Source: Actinomycetota bacterium (lineage in GTDB: Bacteria; Actinomycetota; Acidimicrobiia; Acidimicrobiales; JACCXE01). From it: DNA of 8,600 nucleotides. Each line of letters starts with the position of its first letter. The first letter of the stretch is position 1. Both the position numbers and the translations under genes were made by a program. Below, one piece after another: positions 1-7,188 of the stretch. Location of the stretch: contig JACCXE010000144.1 of assembly GCA_013697265.1 (NCBI GenBank), forward strand, positions 1 to 8,600. The letters are read 5' to 3'. The notes below the pieces were generated by a model that was not told the DNA's origin, searched no databases, and saw only the letters and a list, made by a program, of their open reading frames with translations.

Positions 1-1245
1 GTGCGACCACTGCACCTGGTCGTACAACCGCCCGGCGCTGGCGGTGTCGCCACCATAGAAACCGTTGTGGATCCACTCCGGGAACCACTGCTGTCGACTC
101 GCCTCGTCGGTCAGGAAGATCGGGGCGATGGGATCGCAGACACAGGTGACGGTCGTGACGCCTGCTTCTTTCATCTGGGCTATCACGTTGGCGGCGATCT
201 GGGCTGCGCGCGTGATGTCGGGCGTGTAGCTCACGGTCTTGGCCGCCTGCATGCCGCACGTCTTCTGCAGCCAGCCATTGAGATCGCCGCCGAGGTTGGC
301 GTAGTCCTGCTCGATGTGGATGATGCCGAGCTTGCGCGGCTGCGACGTGAACCGTGGATCGCCGGCGTGCTCGGCCATGCCGCCGCGCAGTCGCGTGCAC
401 CAGTATTCACTGAAGTGTTCCCACAGGAGGTCGGATTCCGGTAGCGCGCTGTAGGTGAACGGCGCCATATCCTCCAGGAGTTTGCGCGTCAGGGGCAGGA
501 TGCCGGTGAAGCTCGGAACACCTCGCCGGGCGAGTTCCTTGTGGAACGCCTGGGCCGATGAGATCGACACCACGGCAAAGGCCTTCATCTCCTCGGCCAC
601 CGCGGTGGCGTCGGCTTGCATCTGCGCCGGATCCGCGCCGTCGCCGGGTCCCACCTTCCAGATCACCTCGACCTTGCGCCCGTAGGTCTCGAAGTACTTG
701 TTCCAGAACTTGGTGTGGGCGTCGATCGCTGCCTGGGTGTCTTCGGCACTGGACCCGCCGGCTGCAGCGAGGATGGCGTTCACCTGGGGGTTGCCGGGCG
801 TGGCGTAGATGACGAGTCGGATCTTGTCCTTCTGCACACCGCGGTCGAGATCGCCGCCGTTCTGGCCGCCACGCCAGATCGGTCTGCACGACAGCTCCGC
901 GATCACCTTCTGGCGACTGCAGTTCTCGCCGCTGTAGAGCGATCCGGCCCCGCCGCTCCCGGGCGAGGCGTTGTTCCGGCCCCTCCCTCCCGAGGCGCGG
1001 ACTCCCGGGACGCTTCCGTCGGCCGCCACCCCAGCCGACGATCCGCCGTCAACGGTCGCTCCGGAGCCTGCTTGGCCGTCCGCGGTCGCGCTGCTTCCCG
1101 GTCCGAGGTCGAAGCTGCCGCCCGCTCGGACGCGGTCCGAGTTCGTCGATGGGACGAGCGCGATGAGCAGCGCCAGCCCGACGGCGATCGCGGCCAGCGG
1201 CCCGAACTGGCCGACGGATTCCCTGACGCCGTCTCGGAGTTTCAC
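1..1245 (-). CDS. HAAT-type ABC substrate-binding protein (Peripla_BP_6-like), C-terminus cut by window edge
   Basis: This is the extracytoplasmic ligand receptor of the importer encoded just upstream. 415 codons are present with no stop; the window ends exactly on a codon boundary. Translation starts at GTG, six bases after an AAGGAG Shine-Dalgarno, and this GTG overlaps the TGA of the MFS-LivFG gene (GTGA). Residues 14-31 form one hydrophobic helix (AAIAVGLALLIALV). I see no lipobox cysteine and no clear AxA cleavage site, so it may be an uncleaved anchor. Residues 33-103 are a Gly/Ser/Ala-rich low-complexity linker. The folded domain begins near residue 105 with a likely Cys109/Cys120 pair, then beta strand KIRLVIYATPGN (141-152) and later a strand resembling LGIIHIEQDYANLG, typical of type I periplasmic-binding folds. 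Near the cut end, TCVCDPIAPIFLTDEA followed by FPEWIHNG resembles actinobacterial Liv-type receptors. Family assignment comes from these motifs and the context; the ligand is unknown. Confidence 0.87.
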   Translation of the reverse strand, partial: MKLRDGVRESVGQFGPLAAIAVGLALLIALVPSTNSDRVRAGGSFDLGPGSSATADGQAGSGATVDGGSSAGVAADGSVPGVRASGGRGRNNASPGSGGAGSLYSGENCSRQKVIAELSCRPIWRGGQNGGDLDRGVQKDKIRLVIYATPGNPQVNAILAAAGGSSAEDTQAAIDAHTKFWNKYFETYGRKVEVIWKVGPGDGADPAQMQADATAVAEEMKAFAVVSISSAQAFHKELARRGVPSFTGILPLTRKLLEDMAPFTYSALPESDLLWEHFSEYWCTRLRGGMAEHAGDPRFTSQPRKLGIIHIEQDYANLGGDLNGWLQKTCGMQAAKTVSYTPDITRAAQIAANVIAQMKEAGVTTVTCVCDPIAPIFLTDEASRQQWFPEWIHNGFYGGDTASAGRLYDQVQWSH

Positions 1246-4208
1246 TGGGTGCTCCTTGCGTTGAGGGGTTCCCGACGTCGGCGACTCGTGCTGCCTGCAC
1301 CGAGAGAATAGGGGGCTGTGTCGGCGCCGCCGAGATAGGACGCGACGACGCGCGGATGGTTGATCACGGTGGACGGCGGCCCGTCGACGATGACCGCGCC
1401 GAGATCGAGGGCGATCAACCGGTCCGAAATGGCGGTGATCAGCGGCATGTCGTGCTCGATCACGACGAGGCTGCATCCGGTCGCCGCCTGCACCGACTTG
1501 AGGAGGGGACCGAGTGCCTCGGTCTCGCGCTGGGCGATGCCTGACGAGGGCTCATCTAGGAGCAGCACGTCAGGTCTGTGCGCGACGGCGCAGGCGATAT
1601 CGACGATGCGACGGGTTCCCGTCGATAGCTCGCCCACGAACTTGTCGGCGAACGCGGTCAGGCCGACGATTTCGATGAGCTCTCGGACTCGATCGCGAAG
1701 GAGGCGCTCCTCGATGCGCTGATCGGGAAGCCCGAGCGCGGGCGTGACGATGTCGGCCGAACGAAGGTGACGGTGGTGGGCGATGGCGATCGTCTCTCGG
1801 ACCGTGAGCGACGGGAAGAGGCGGGCGTCCTGGAACGATCGGCCGAGGCCGGCGCGAGACCGCGCATCGGGGCTCCAGTCCGTTATGTCCTCGCCCTTGA
1901 GGATGATCCCACCATCGTCGACGGGCTGAAAGCCGGAGATCAGGTCGAAGAGCGTTGTCTTGCCAGCACCGTTGGGCCCGATCAAACCCACGACTTCGCC
2001 GCGCCACACGCTCAGCTCGACCGCATTGACGGCGACGATGCCACCGAAGGAGCGAGTGACGCGCCGCGTCTCGAGCACGACGACGCGCTCGGCGGCTGCG
2101 ATTCGGTCTGGTGCGTCGATGTGTGCTGATCGTGTCGGTCGCTTCGCGCCGAGCGCTGATGCTGCGCCTTCGAGGAACACCGACCGGAGGACATCGGGGC
2201 GTTCGAGCAACTCGGATGTCGGACCCTCGAAGCGGATCTCGCCCTTCTCCATGAACACCGCTCGCTGCGCGATCCGGAGCGCGACGTTCACCGACTGCTC
2301 GACGATCAGGACCGTCGTGCCGTTGAGATGGATGTCGCGCACGATGTCGAGCAGCTGCTCCACGATCGCGGGTGCGAGCCCGAGCGAGAGCTCGTCGATC
2401 ATCAGCAGCTTCGGACGGGCGAGAAACGCCATCGACAGCGCCAACATCTGCTGCTCGCCGCCCGAGAGGTTTCCTGCCGGCTGATCGAGCCTCTCGCGCA
2501 GCACGGGGAAACGGTCGAGCGCGGCGCCGATCTCGAGGGCGAGGTCGGCGTCGCGGTGCCGGATCCACGTCGACACCTGGAGGTTCTCCTCCACGGTCAG
2601 GGTCGGGAACACCGCCTTGCCACCGGGCATGTACGCGATGCCGCGGTTCAGGATCTGCTGGGCCGGCGAGGCCGAGACGTCGGTGCCATCGAAGACGATG
2701 GCACCAGACGACGCCGTCACCGCCCCGGAGATCGCCTTGAGCAGAGTCGACTTCCCGGCGCCGTTCGTGCCGAGGAGCGCGAGGATCTCGCCGTCGGCGA
2801 TGTCGAGGTCGACGCCGAAGAGCACCTGGACCTGGCCGTAGTGCACATCGACGTCTCGGCACACCAACAGGCTCGTCTGCCCCTCGGCCCGGCGGAGCCG
2901 GTACTCGCCGCTGGCGGCAGCCGATGCAGCGATGGAGCGGATGTCGGCCTTCACCCGCGCACCGGCGCTGGCGAGGATGTAGGCGCCGAGCAGGAAGACC
3001 GGGACCATGGTGAGCATGCCGACGCGCATGCCGTGCGCGTCCGCGATCGACAGTGCGATGGGGAGGGCGATCAGCCCGGGCAGCGCCCAGATCGCACCGA
3101 TCGAGAACCCGAAGCTGCGCACCCGCGGGGGAAGGAGCAGCGAGAACATCGTCGCGAAGCCGGGGCCGACGAGCGCCGTCGTGAACCGCACGAAGTACGA
3201 AAAGAAGATGGCGACCGGCAGGGTCGGCGCTAGCGCCAGTCCGACGAAGCCGATGGCCGCGAAGCTGCCGCCGATGGCGACGATAGTGAACAGCCGCTGC
3301 GGGTTGGTGCGCATCGTGCGCGTCGCGATCGGCACGCCGACGATGATCCCGGCGAGCGCGAACGGTTCGCCGAAGGAGGCGAGGAAGCCGCGGCCGACGA
3401 CGTCGAGCCCGAAGACCTGCTCGTAGTACAGGCCCGCGAGCAGACCGATCGACGCCATCCCTCCGGTGAGAAACGGGATTGCATAGAAGACGCGGCGCAG
3501 TGTGCGGATGCTCTTGAGGAGACGCCATGCCTCCTCCCAAGACGGTGGTTCGTCCTCGGCGGCGACCGCGTCGGGGTTGGCGCCTCCCGCCTCCCGCTCG
3601 AACCTCCCCCGGACCGGGTTCTCCAATCGGGAGGAGATCACGAGCAGCACGAGCGTCGGGATCCCGAAAAGAAGGAAGGGAACCCGCCAGCCGAACGCGG
3701 CCGCGATCAACCCGCCGATCAGCGGGGCGAGGAACGCGCCGACCGGGTTGGCTAGTCCGTAGACCGAGTACACGCCGGCGCGGTTGGCGGGCGGGTAGTA
3801 GTCGGCGAGCAGGCTCTGGTGGGCGGGGCCGTTGACCGACTTGCCGGTGCCCGTCACGACGCGGACGATGCTGAACACCCAGGCGTTGAACGACAGCCCC
3901 GTGCCCATCGAACCGAGGGCCCACACCGCAGCGCCGACGCGAGCCATATGCACCCGATTCACCCGGTCGGCGAGGAATCCGACCGCGAGGCCGATCACGA
4001 TGTTGGCCAGCGCGATGCCGGTGACGACCACGCCGAGCGCCGAGTAACTCAGGCCGAAAGCGTCGCGGATCTCCGGCAGAAGGATCCCGAGCACGGCGCC
4101 GTCCAGTTCGTCGACCGCGTTGAGGCCGAACAGCACGACAAGCGGGAACAGGGCTCCCGCGGCCTGAAGGCCGTCGAGGCCGAAGCGCTCGATGAGGCGT
4201 GTCTTCAC
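1242..4208 (-). CDS. MFS transporter fused to LivF and LivG ABC ATPases (988 aa)
   Basis: One uninterrupted frame encodes three modules. Residues 1 to about 418 are a complete MFS carrier with about 12 predicted helices: motif A is GFLADRVNR (77-85), a 40-residue charged loop separates the two six-helix halves (about 196-237), and the last helix ends near 418. After a short linker, residues 446-680 are a LivF-type ATPase: Walker A GTNGAGKST (480-488), signature LSGGEQQ (581-587), Walker B LLMIDE (601-606), and VEQS in place of an H-loop histidine, as usual in LivF. Residues 708-960 are a LivG-type ATPase: Walker A GPNGAGKTT (744-752), degenerate signature LSTGTRR (861-867), Walker B LLLDEP (882-887), H-loop His919. 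The two ATPases should pair intramolecularly and power the LivHM permease. The GTG start overlaps the LivHM stop (GTGA) and has no clear Shine-Dalgarno, implying coupled translation. The same frame stays open upstream of 4208 but encodes Arg-rich non-protein-like sequence opposite the real LivHM frame. The carrier substrate is unknown. Confidence 0.9.
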   Translation of the reverse strand: MKTRLIERFGLDGLQAAGALFPLVVLFGLNAVDELDGAVLGILLPEIRDAFGLSYSALGVVVTGIALANIVIGLAVGFLADRVNRVHMARVGAAVWALGSMGTGLSFNAWVFSIVRVVTGTGKSVNGPAHQSLLADYYPPANRAGVYSVYGLANPVGAFLAPLIGGLIAAAFGWRVPFLLFGIPTLVLLVISSRLENPVRGRFEREAGGANPDAVAAEDEPPSWEEAWRLLKSIRTLRRVFYAIPFLTGGMASIGLLAGLYYEQVFGLDVVGRGFLASFGEPFALAGIIVGVPIATRTMRTNPQRLFTIVAIGGSFAAIGFVGLALAPTLPVAIFFSYFVRFTTALVGPGFATMFSLLLPPRVRSFGFSIGAIWALPGLIALPIALSIADAHGMRVGMLTMVPVFLLGAYILASAGARVKADIRSIAASAAASGEYRLRRAEGQTSLLVCRDVDVHYGQVQVLFGVDLDIADGEILALLGTNGAGKSTLLKAISGAVTASSGAIVFDGTDVSASPAQQILNRGIAYMPGGKAVFPTLTVEENLQVSTWIRHRDADLALEIGAALDRFPVLRERLDQPAGNLSGGEQQMLALSMAFLARPKLLMIDELSLGLAPAIVEQLLDIVRDIHLNGTTVLIVEQSVNVALRIAQRAVFMEKGEIRFEGPTSELLERPDVLRSVFLEGAASALGAKRPTRSAHIDAPDRIAAAERVVVLETRRVTRSFGGIVAVNAVELSVWRGEVVGLIGPNGAGKTTLFDLISGFQPVDDGGIILKGEDITDWSPDARSRAGLGRSFQDARLFPSLTVRETIAIAHHRHLRSADIVTPALGLPDQRIEERLLRDRVRELIEIVGLTAFADKFVGELSTGTRRIVDIACAVAHRPDVLLLDEPSSGIAQRETEALGPLLKSVQAATGCSLVVIEHDMPLITAISDRLIALDLGAVIVDGPPSTVINHPRVVASYLGGADTAPYSLGAGSTSRRRREPLNARSTQ
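1252..1257 (-). promoter_or_regulatory. Shine-Dalgarno of the substrate-binding protein gene
   Basis: AAGGAG on the minus strand, six bases before the GTG at 1245. It lies inside the last codons of the MFS-LivFG gene. It is the strongest ribosome-binding site among the four overlapping junctions, which fits the higher dose of receptor normally needed relative to the membrane components. Confidence 0.7.
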
Positions 4209-6283
4209 GACGTCGCTCGCTCGAGGTCGGGCGGCACAGCCATGACATCCTCGAACGAGACGTCGTCGACGGCGCGCTCGGGCTCGTCGACCCTGCGGTC
4301 CTCGAGCAGGCTCGCGACGACGATGCCGCGCCGGTGGGCGACCGACCGCAACGCCAGGTCGCGAAGCCGGAAGAGCAACGAACCGAGTCCTTGCGGGAGC
4401 ACGAGCAGGATGAGCGTCATGCCGAGGCCGGTGGCGAGGAGGGCGTACCCGCCCTGGAGGATGTTCTGCGAGCCCTTCACGTAGATGGCGCCGGCGAGCG
4501 CTCCCGGTACCGAGCCAAGACCGCCGATAACGGTCATCGCGAACGCCTGCAGGCTCTCCGCTGGCGAGTACTGAGCCGGCTGTAGGCCGTGCTGCTGATG
4601 GACGAGCAGTGCACCGGCGACTCCGGCGATGCCCCCTGAGATGGCGAACGCCGCAAGCTTGGCGAGCACGGCCTTGATGCCATAGGCCTGCGCGGCCTCC
4701 GGGTTGTCGCGCACGGCGACGATGGCCCGACCGACGCGACTGTTGCGCAGCCCGCGAAGCATCAGGATCGTGAGGGCGAGGACGCCGAGGCACAGGAAGT
4801 AGTACGTGTGCTCGGACTCGAGGTCCCATCGCCCGAACAACATCGGTCGAGGGATGACGCCCTCTGGGCGCGCCCACGCCTGGCCGAGTAACCAGCTGTG
4901 GGTGGCGACCGCGAACGCGAGCGTCGTGACCGCCAGGTAGAAGCCGGTGAGGCGCAGCGCAGGAAGGCCGAGCAGGATCGCCGCCAGCATGCCGGCGAAC
5001 ATCCCGACGAGGATGGCGACGACGAAGTCCTGTCCGCCTTGGGTGGCCGACCCGCCGAACCCGGCGCCGACTCCGACGAGCGCGAACTGGCCGAGCGAGA
5101 TCTGCCCCGACCAGCCGGTGAGCACGACCATCGACAACGCCACGATGGCGTAGATGGCGACTACGGCGAGCAGGCTGGCGCGGCTCACACCAACGGTGAG
5201 GGGGACGACGATCACGATCGCGGCGACCGCGCCCCCGAGGGCGACTCGACCCCATCGCACCTCGGGGAGACCGGAGAGCTCGCCGGGGATGGGTCGGACC
5301 TGGGTCACGCCCTGGAACGCACCGGCGCCTCCGCGTTCGGCGCGCGTCACCCGGCCGCGCTGCAGGAACAGGCCGCCGAGGATCACCACCACGAGCAGGA
5401 GGTCGACGATCGCGGTTCGGCCATAAGCCCAGTAGACGGCCTGTTCGAACACGCCGAGCCCGATGGCAGTCGCAACAGTGGCCGGCAGCGAGTGCATCCT
5501 TCCGACAACAGCCGCGGCCAGCGCTCGAAGGAGCAGTGCTGGCCCGATGAGCGAACCCAGCGTTAACCCGACGATGGGCGCTTGCAGCATCGTCGCCATA
5601 CCGGCGAGCAATCCGGCAAGCGCCCACACGATCGTCGACAGCCGACGGGTCGGGACGCCGACGAGCGCGGCGCGCTCAGGGTTTTCCGCCGTCGCCCGGA
5701 TGCCGATGCCGTAGCGGGTCTGCATGAACCGCGCGAGACCGATCGACACACCGGCGACGACGACGAGGACGAGCACACCGTTGCCGTCAAAAGGCAGCGG
5801 GTTCACGGTGAAGGTGAAGCGCGAGAGCGGTGACTGGAAGTCTTTGGTGCTCGGCACGCGTCCGAACCACGTCGGCAGCAGGAGGGTTGTGAACCCGAAG
5901 AGCTGGGCGATTCCGATTGTCGCGACCGTTGGCAACAGGCGAGAGCTCGACTCGAATCGACGGATGACCACGATGTCGACCAGGGCGCTCAGCACCATCG
6001 AGACGATCAGCCCGGCGATGGCGGCGAGCACAAAGGGAACGCCCGCCACCGTGTTGAGGAGCACGAAGAACACTGCCGCTGTGCCACCGAGCTCGCCCTG
6101 CGCGAAGTTCACGATCCGGTTGGTCCTGTACACGAGGACGATTCCGATGGCCAGGAGCGCGTTGAGCCCGCCGAGGATGACACCCTGCAGCACGATCCCC
6201 GCGGGTGTCCCGCGGGGGATGAGCGCTTGGAACACGAACCACGCAACGACGGTCACGGCCGCAATGACCGCGAAGCGTTTCAT
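4205..6283 (-). CDS. Fused LivH-LivM branched-chain amino acid type ABC permease (692 aa)
   Basis: Both transmembrane subunits of a HAAT importer are joined in one chain. Residues about 28-308 are LivH-like, with NRIVNFAQGELG (55-66) and the cytoplasmic coupling segment IRATAENPERAALVGV (195-210). A hydrophilic stretch of about 40 residues (309-345) is the junction. Residues about 347-640 are LivM-like: LTGWSGQISLGQFALVG (388-404), LRLTGFYLAVTTLA (443-456) and the coupling segment VGRAIVAVRDNPEAAQAYG (517-535). A charged 50-residue cytoplasmic tail follows (about 640-692). The length is what one LivH plus one LivM would give. The ATG start follows GAGGA by six bases and overlaps the upstream stop as ATGA. 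Its ATPase partners are in the next gene. The permease family is clear; transport of leucine, isoleucine or valine is not, because HAAT systems also carry amides, urea and aromatic acids. Confidence 0.93.
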   Translation of the reverse strand: MKRFAVIAAVTVVAWFVFQALIPRGTPAGIVLQGVILGGLNALLAIGIVLVYRTNRIVNFAQGELGGTAAVFFVLLNTVAGVPFVLAAIAGLIVSMVLSALVDIVVIRRFESSSRLLPTVATIGIAQLFGFTTLLLPTWFGRVPSTKDFQSPLSRFTFTVNPLPFDGNGVLVLVVVAGVSIGLARFMQTRYGIGIRATAENPERAALVGVPTRRLSTIVWALAGLLAGMATMLQAPIVGLTLGSLIGPALLLRALAAAVVGRMHSLPATVATAIGLGVFEQAVYWAYGRTAIVDLLLVVVILGGLFLQRGRVTRAERGGAGAFQGVTQVRPIPGELSGLPEVRWGRVALGGAVAAIVIVVPLTVGVSRASLLAVVAIYAIVALSMVVLTGWSGQISLGQFALVGVGAGFGGSATQGGQDFVVAILVGMFAGMLAAILLGLPALRLTGFYLAVTTLAFAVATHSWLLGQAWARPEGVIPRPMLFGRWDLESEHTYYFLCLGVLALTILMLRGLRNSRVGRAIVAVRDNPEAAQAYGIKAVLAKLAAFAISGGIAGVAGALLVHQQHGLQPAQYSPAESLQAFAMTVIGGLGSVPGALAGAIYVKGSQNILQGGYALLATGLGMTLILLVLPQGLGSLLFRLRDLALRSVAHRRGIVVASLLEDRRVDEPERAVDDVSFEDVMAVPPDLERATS
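6197..6217 (-). repeat. GC-only 9-bp inverted repeat early in the LivHM gene
   Basis: CCCCGCGGG, a 3-base spacer, then CCCGCGGGG form a perfect 9-bp stem of G-C pairs only, about 65 bases inside the LivHM coding region (residues about 23-29, PRGTPAG). After one unpaired G, an AT/AT match extends it. There is no T-tract, so it is not a classical intrinsic terminator. It is visible directly; any role in mRNA processing or translation is inference. Confidence 0.4.
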
Positions 6284-7188
6284 TGGAGATCCTCAGCGCT
6301 GATGAGCGCCTCCCCCGACTCAAGGCCGGCGAGCGAGGAGGCCAGCGAGCCGGCGAGCGGGTGCGATTCCGCGGCGGCGACAGCGATCCGCAAGCGCCAG
6401 AACCACACGCCGAGCACGAACGCGACGATGAGCAGCGCGAGCGGCTCACGATGTCCCTCGGCTCCGCGGGACGGTATCCTGCGCGGCGCGGGCGCGGCAT
6501 CGACGATCGGAGCGACCGTGTCATCTTGGGCGAACGAGTCGACGAACGCTGGCTCGAACCCCCCGAGCGGGGGCGCCGCGTACTCGAAGGGGGACGCGGT
6601 CCTCCCGGACACCCCGGGCGCCGGCACCGGAGCGTTCTCGTCGGCAGCGGGCCCGCCGGGCGACACCGCAGCGGTACTGAAGGCGTTCTCCTCGGGCGCC
6701 GCGAACGTGACCGAGAACGCTGCGCTCGTCACAGGCTGGGGCACCAGAGCGACATCGATGACGGTGCCGCGAGCGAGCTCGGTGACGTTGAAGGTCCAGA
6801 GAGCACCGTCAGCGGACATAGCGCGAGTACCGATGGCGGATCCGAGCGAGCAGTCGTACTTCGCCGGCTGCTCGGAGGTCCACGCCGCGGTCACGACGCA
6901 CGCGGTGATCGTGGGCGAGCCGGCCGTCATTCTCTCGGTCAGCGTCAGCGTCAGCTTCGAGGCTCGCGGACCGGCCGGGATAGCGGCGCGCACCGCTGAG
7001 TGCGCAATGGTCGATCCATCCGGGCCGCGCGCCACCCACAGCCCGTCAGGAGCGGGAGAGACGGCGGCGGGCGCGGGCGACCACTGACCATGGTCGGGCG
7101 CGCCCGCCCGGGCCGCGTTCGGTATCGCTTCGACGCCGAGAAGCGCGATGCCGATGCACGCCGCAGAACGTACGAGGCGGCGGCTCAG
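6280..7188 (-). CDS. Unrecognised secreted, C-terminally membrane-anchored protein, probable CTG start (302 aa)
   Basis: I do not firmly recognise this protein. The first canonical start in frame is GTG at 7035, but the frame upstream of it encodes a good signal peptide: basic LSRRLVR, hydrophobic ACIGIALLGV, and cleavage site ARA before GAP (after residue 28). No ATG, GTG or TTG lies between that region and the in-frame TAA. The only plausible start is CTG at 7188-7186, which overlaps the amidohydrolase TGA as CTGA, matching the NTGA overlaps elsewhere in the operon. Residues about 60-165 look like one extracytoplasmic beta-sandwich with cysteines at 97 and 113 (a likely disulfide) and strands such as LWTFNVTEL and AFSVTFAAP. 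This is loosely reminiscent of DNRLRE-type jelly rolls, tentatively. A Pro/Ala-rich stretch (165-245) leads to one helix (about 248-268, LALLIVAFVLGVWFW) and a short tail. Its topology suggests an accessory of the importer. The gene ends in ATGA with LivHM. Confidence 0.72.
   Translation of the reverse strand: MSRRLVRSAACIGIALLGVEAIPNAARAGAPDHGQWSPAPAAVSPAPDGLWVARGPDGSTIAHSAVRAAIPAGPRASKLTLTLTERMTAGSPTITACVVTAAWTSEQPAKYDCSLGSAIGTRAMSADGALWTFNVTELARGTVIDVALVPQPVTSAAFSVTFAAPEENAFSTAAVSPGGPAADENAPVPAPGVSGRTASPFEYAAPPLGGFEPAFVDSFAQDDTVAPIVDAAPAPRRIPSRGAEGHREPLALLIVAFVLGVWFWRLRIAVAAAESHPLAGSLASSLAGLESGEALISAEDLQ
6290..6294 (-). promoter_or_regulatory. Shine-Dalgarno of the LivHM gene, next to a small hairpin
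   Basis: GAGGA on the minus strand, six bases before the ATG at 6283 and inside the last codons of the preceding gene. A perfect 5-bp stem with a 4-base loop (GCGCT-CATC-AGCGC, 6296-6309) ends one base before TGAGGA. It could modulate access to this site, although it also simply encodes protein. Confidence 0.6.

Noticed and set aside
2390..2412. LivF Walker B followed by DEL instead of the usual DEP
   Set aside because: To my knowledge the DELSLGLAP form is common in actinobacterial LivF proteins, and the catalytic Asp-Glu pair is intact.
2862..2885. Possible separate LivF start (TTG/GTG after GAGGGG) that would split the fusion
   Set aside because: The purine run is 12-15 bases from these codons, there is no stop before it, and the frame continues unbroken from the MFS. 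Kept only as a way the fusion claim could be weakened.
2328..3233. 301-codon plus-strand frame, and similar ones at 616-1311, 4898-5566, 6227-7087 and 7314-8432
   Set aside because: All lie opposite well-supported minus-strand genes, have low-complexity Arg/Glu/His or Ser/Ala-rich composition, and show no recognisable motif.
1570..4248. 892-codon open frame on the minus strand under the MFS-LivF-LivG gene
   Set aside because: Arg-rich composition with no domain motifs. Long open shadow frames are expected at this GC content, while the other frame carries all Walker motifs.
4209..5627. Upstream extension of the MFS-LivF-LivG frame by 473 codons
   Set aside because: The translation is Arg/Pro-rich and unlike protein, and it lies in another frame under the clear LivHM gene. 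The GTG at 4208 gives a proper MFS N-terminus and a GTGA overlap.
6280..7035. Shorter version of the unknown membrane protein starting at GTG 7035
   Set aside because: It would discard a convincing signal peptide and leave a gap of about 150 bases inside an otherwise overlapping operon.
7156..7188. Lipobox at Cys11 of the unknown membrane protein
   Set aside because: The cysteine precedes the hydrophobic core rather than following it, so it cannot be a lipidation site. The AxA site after residue 28 fits better.
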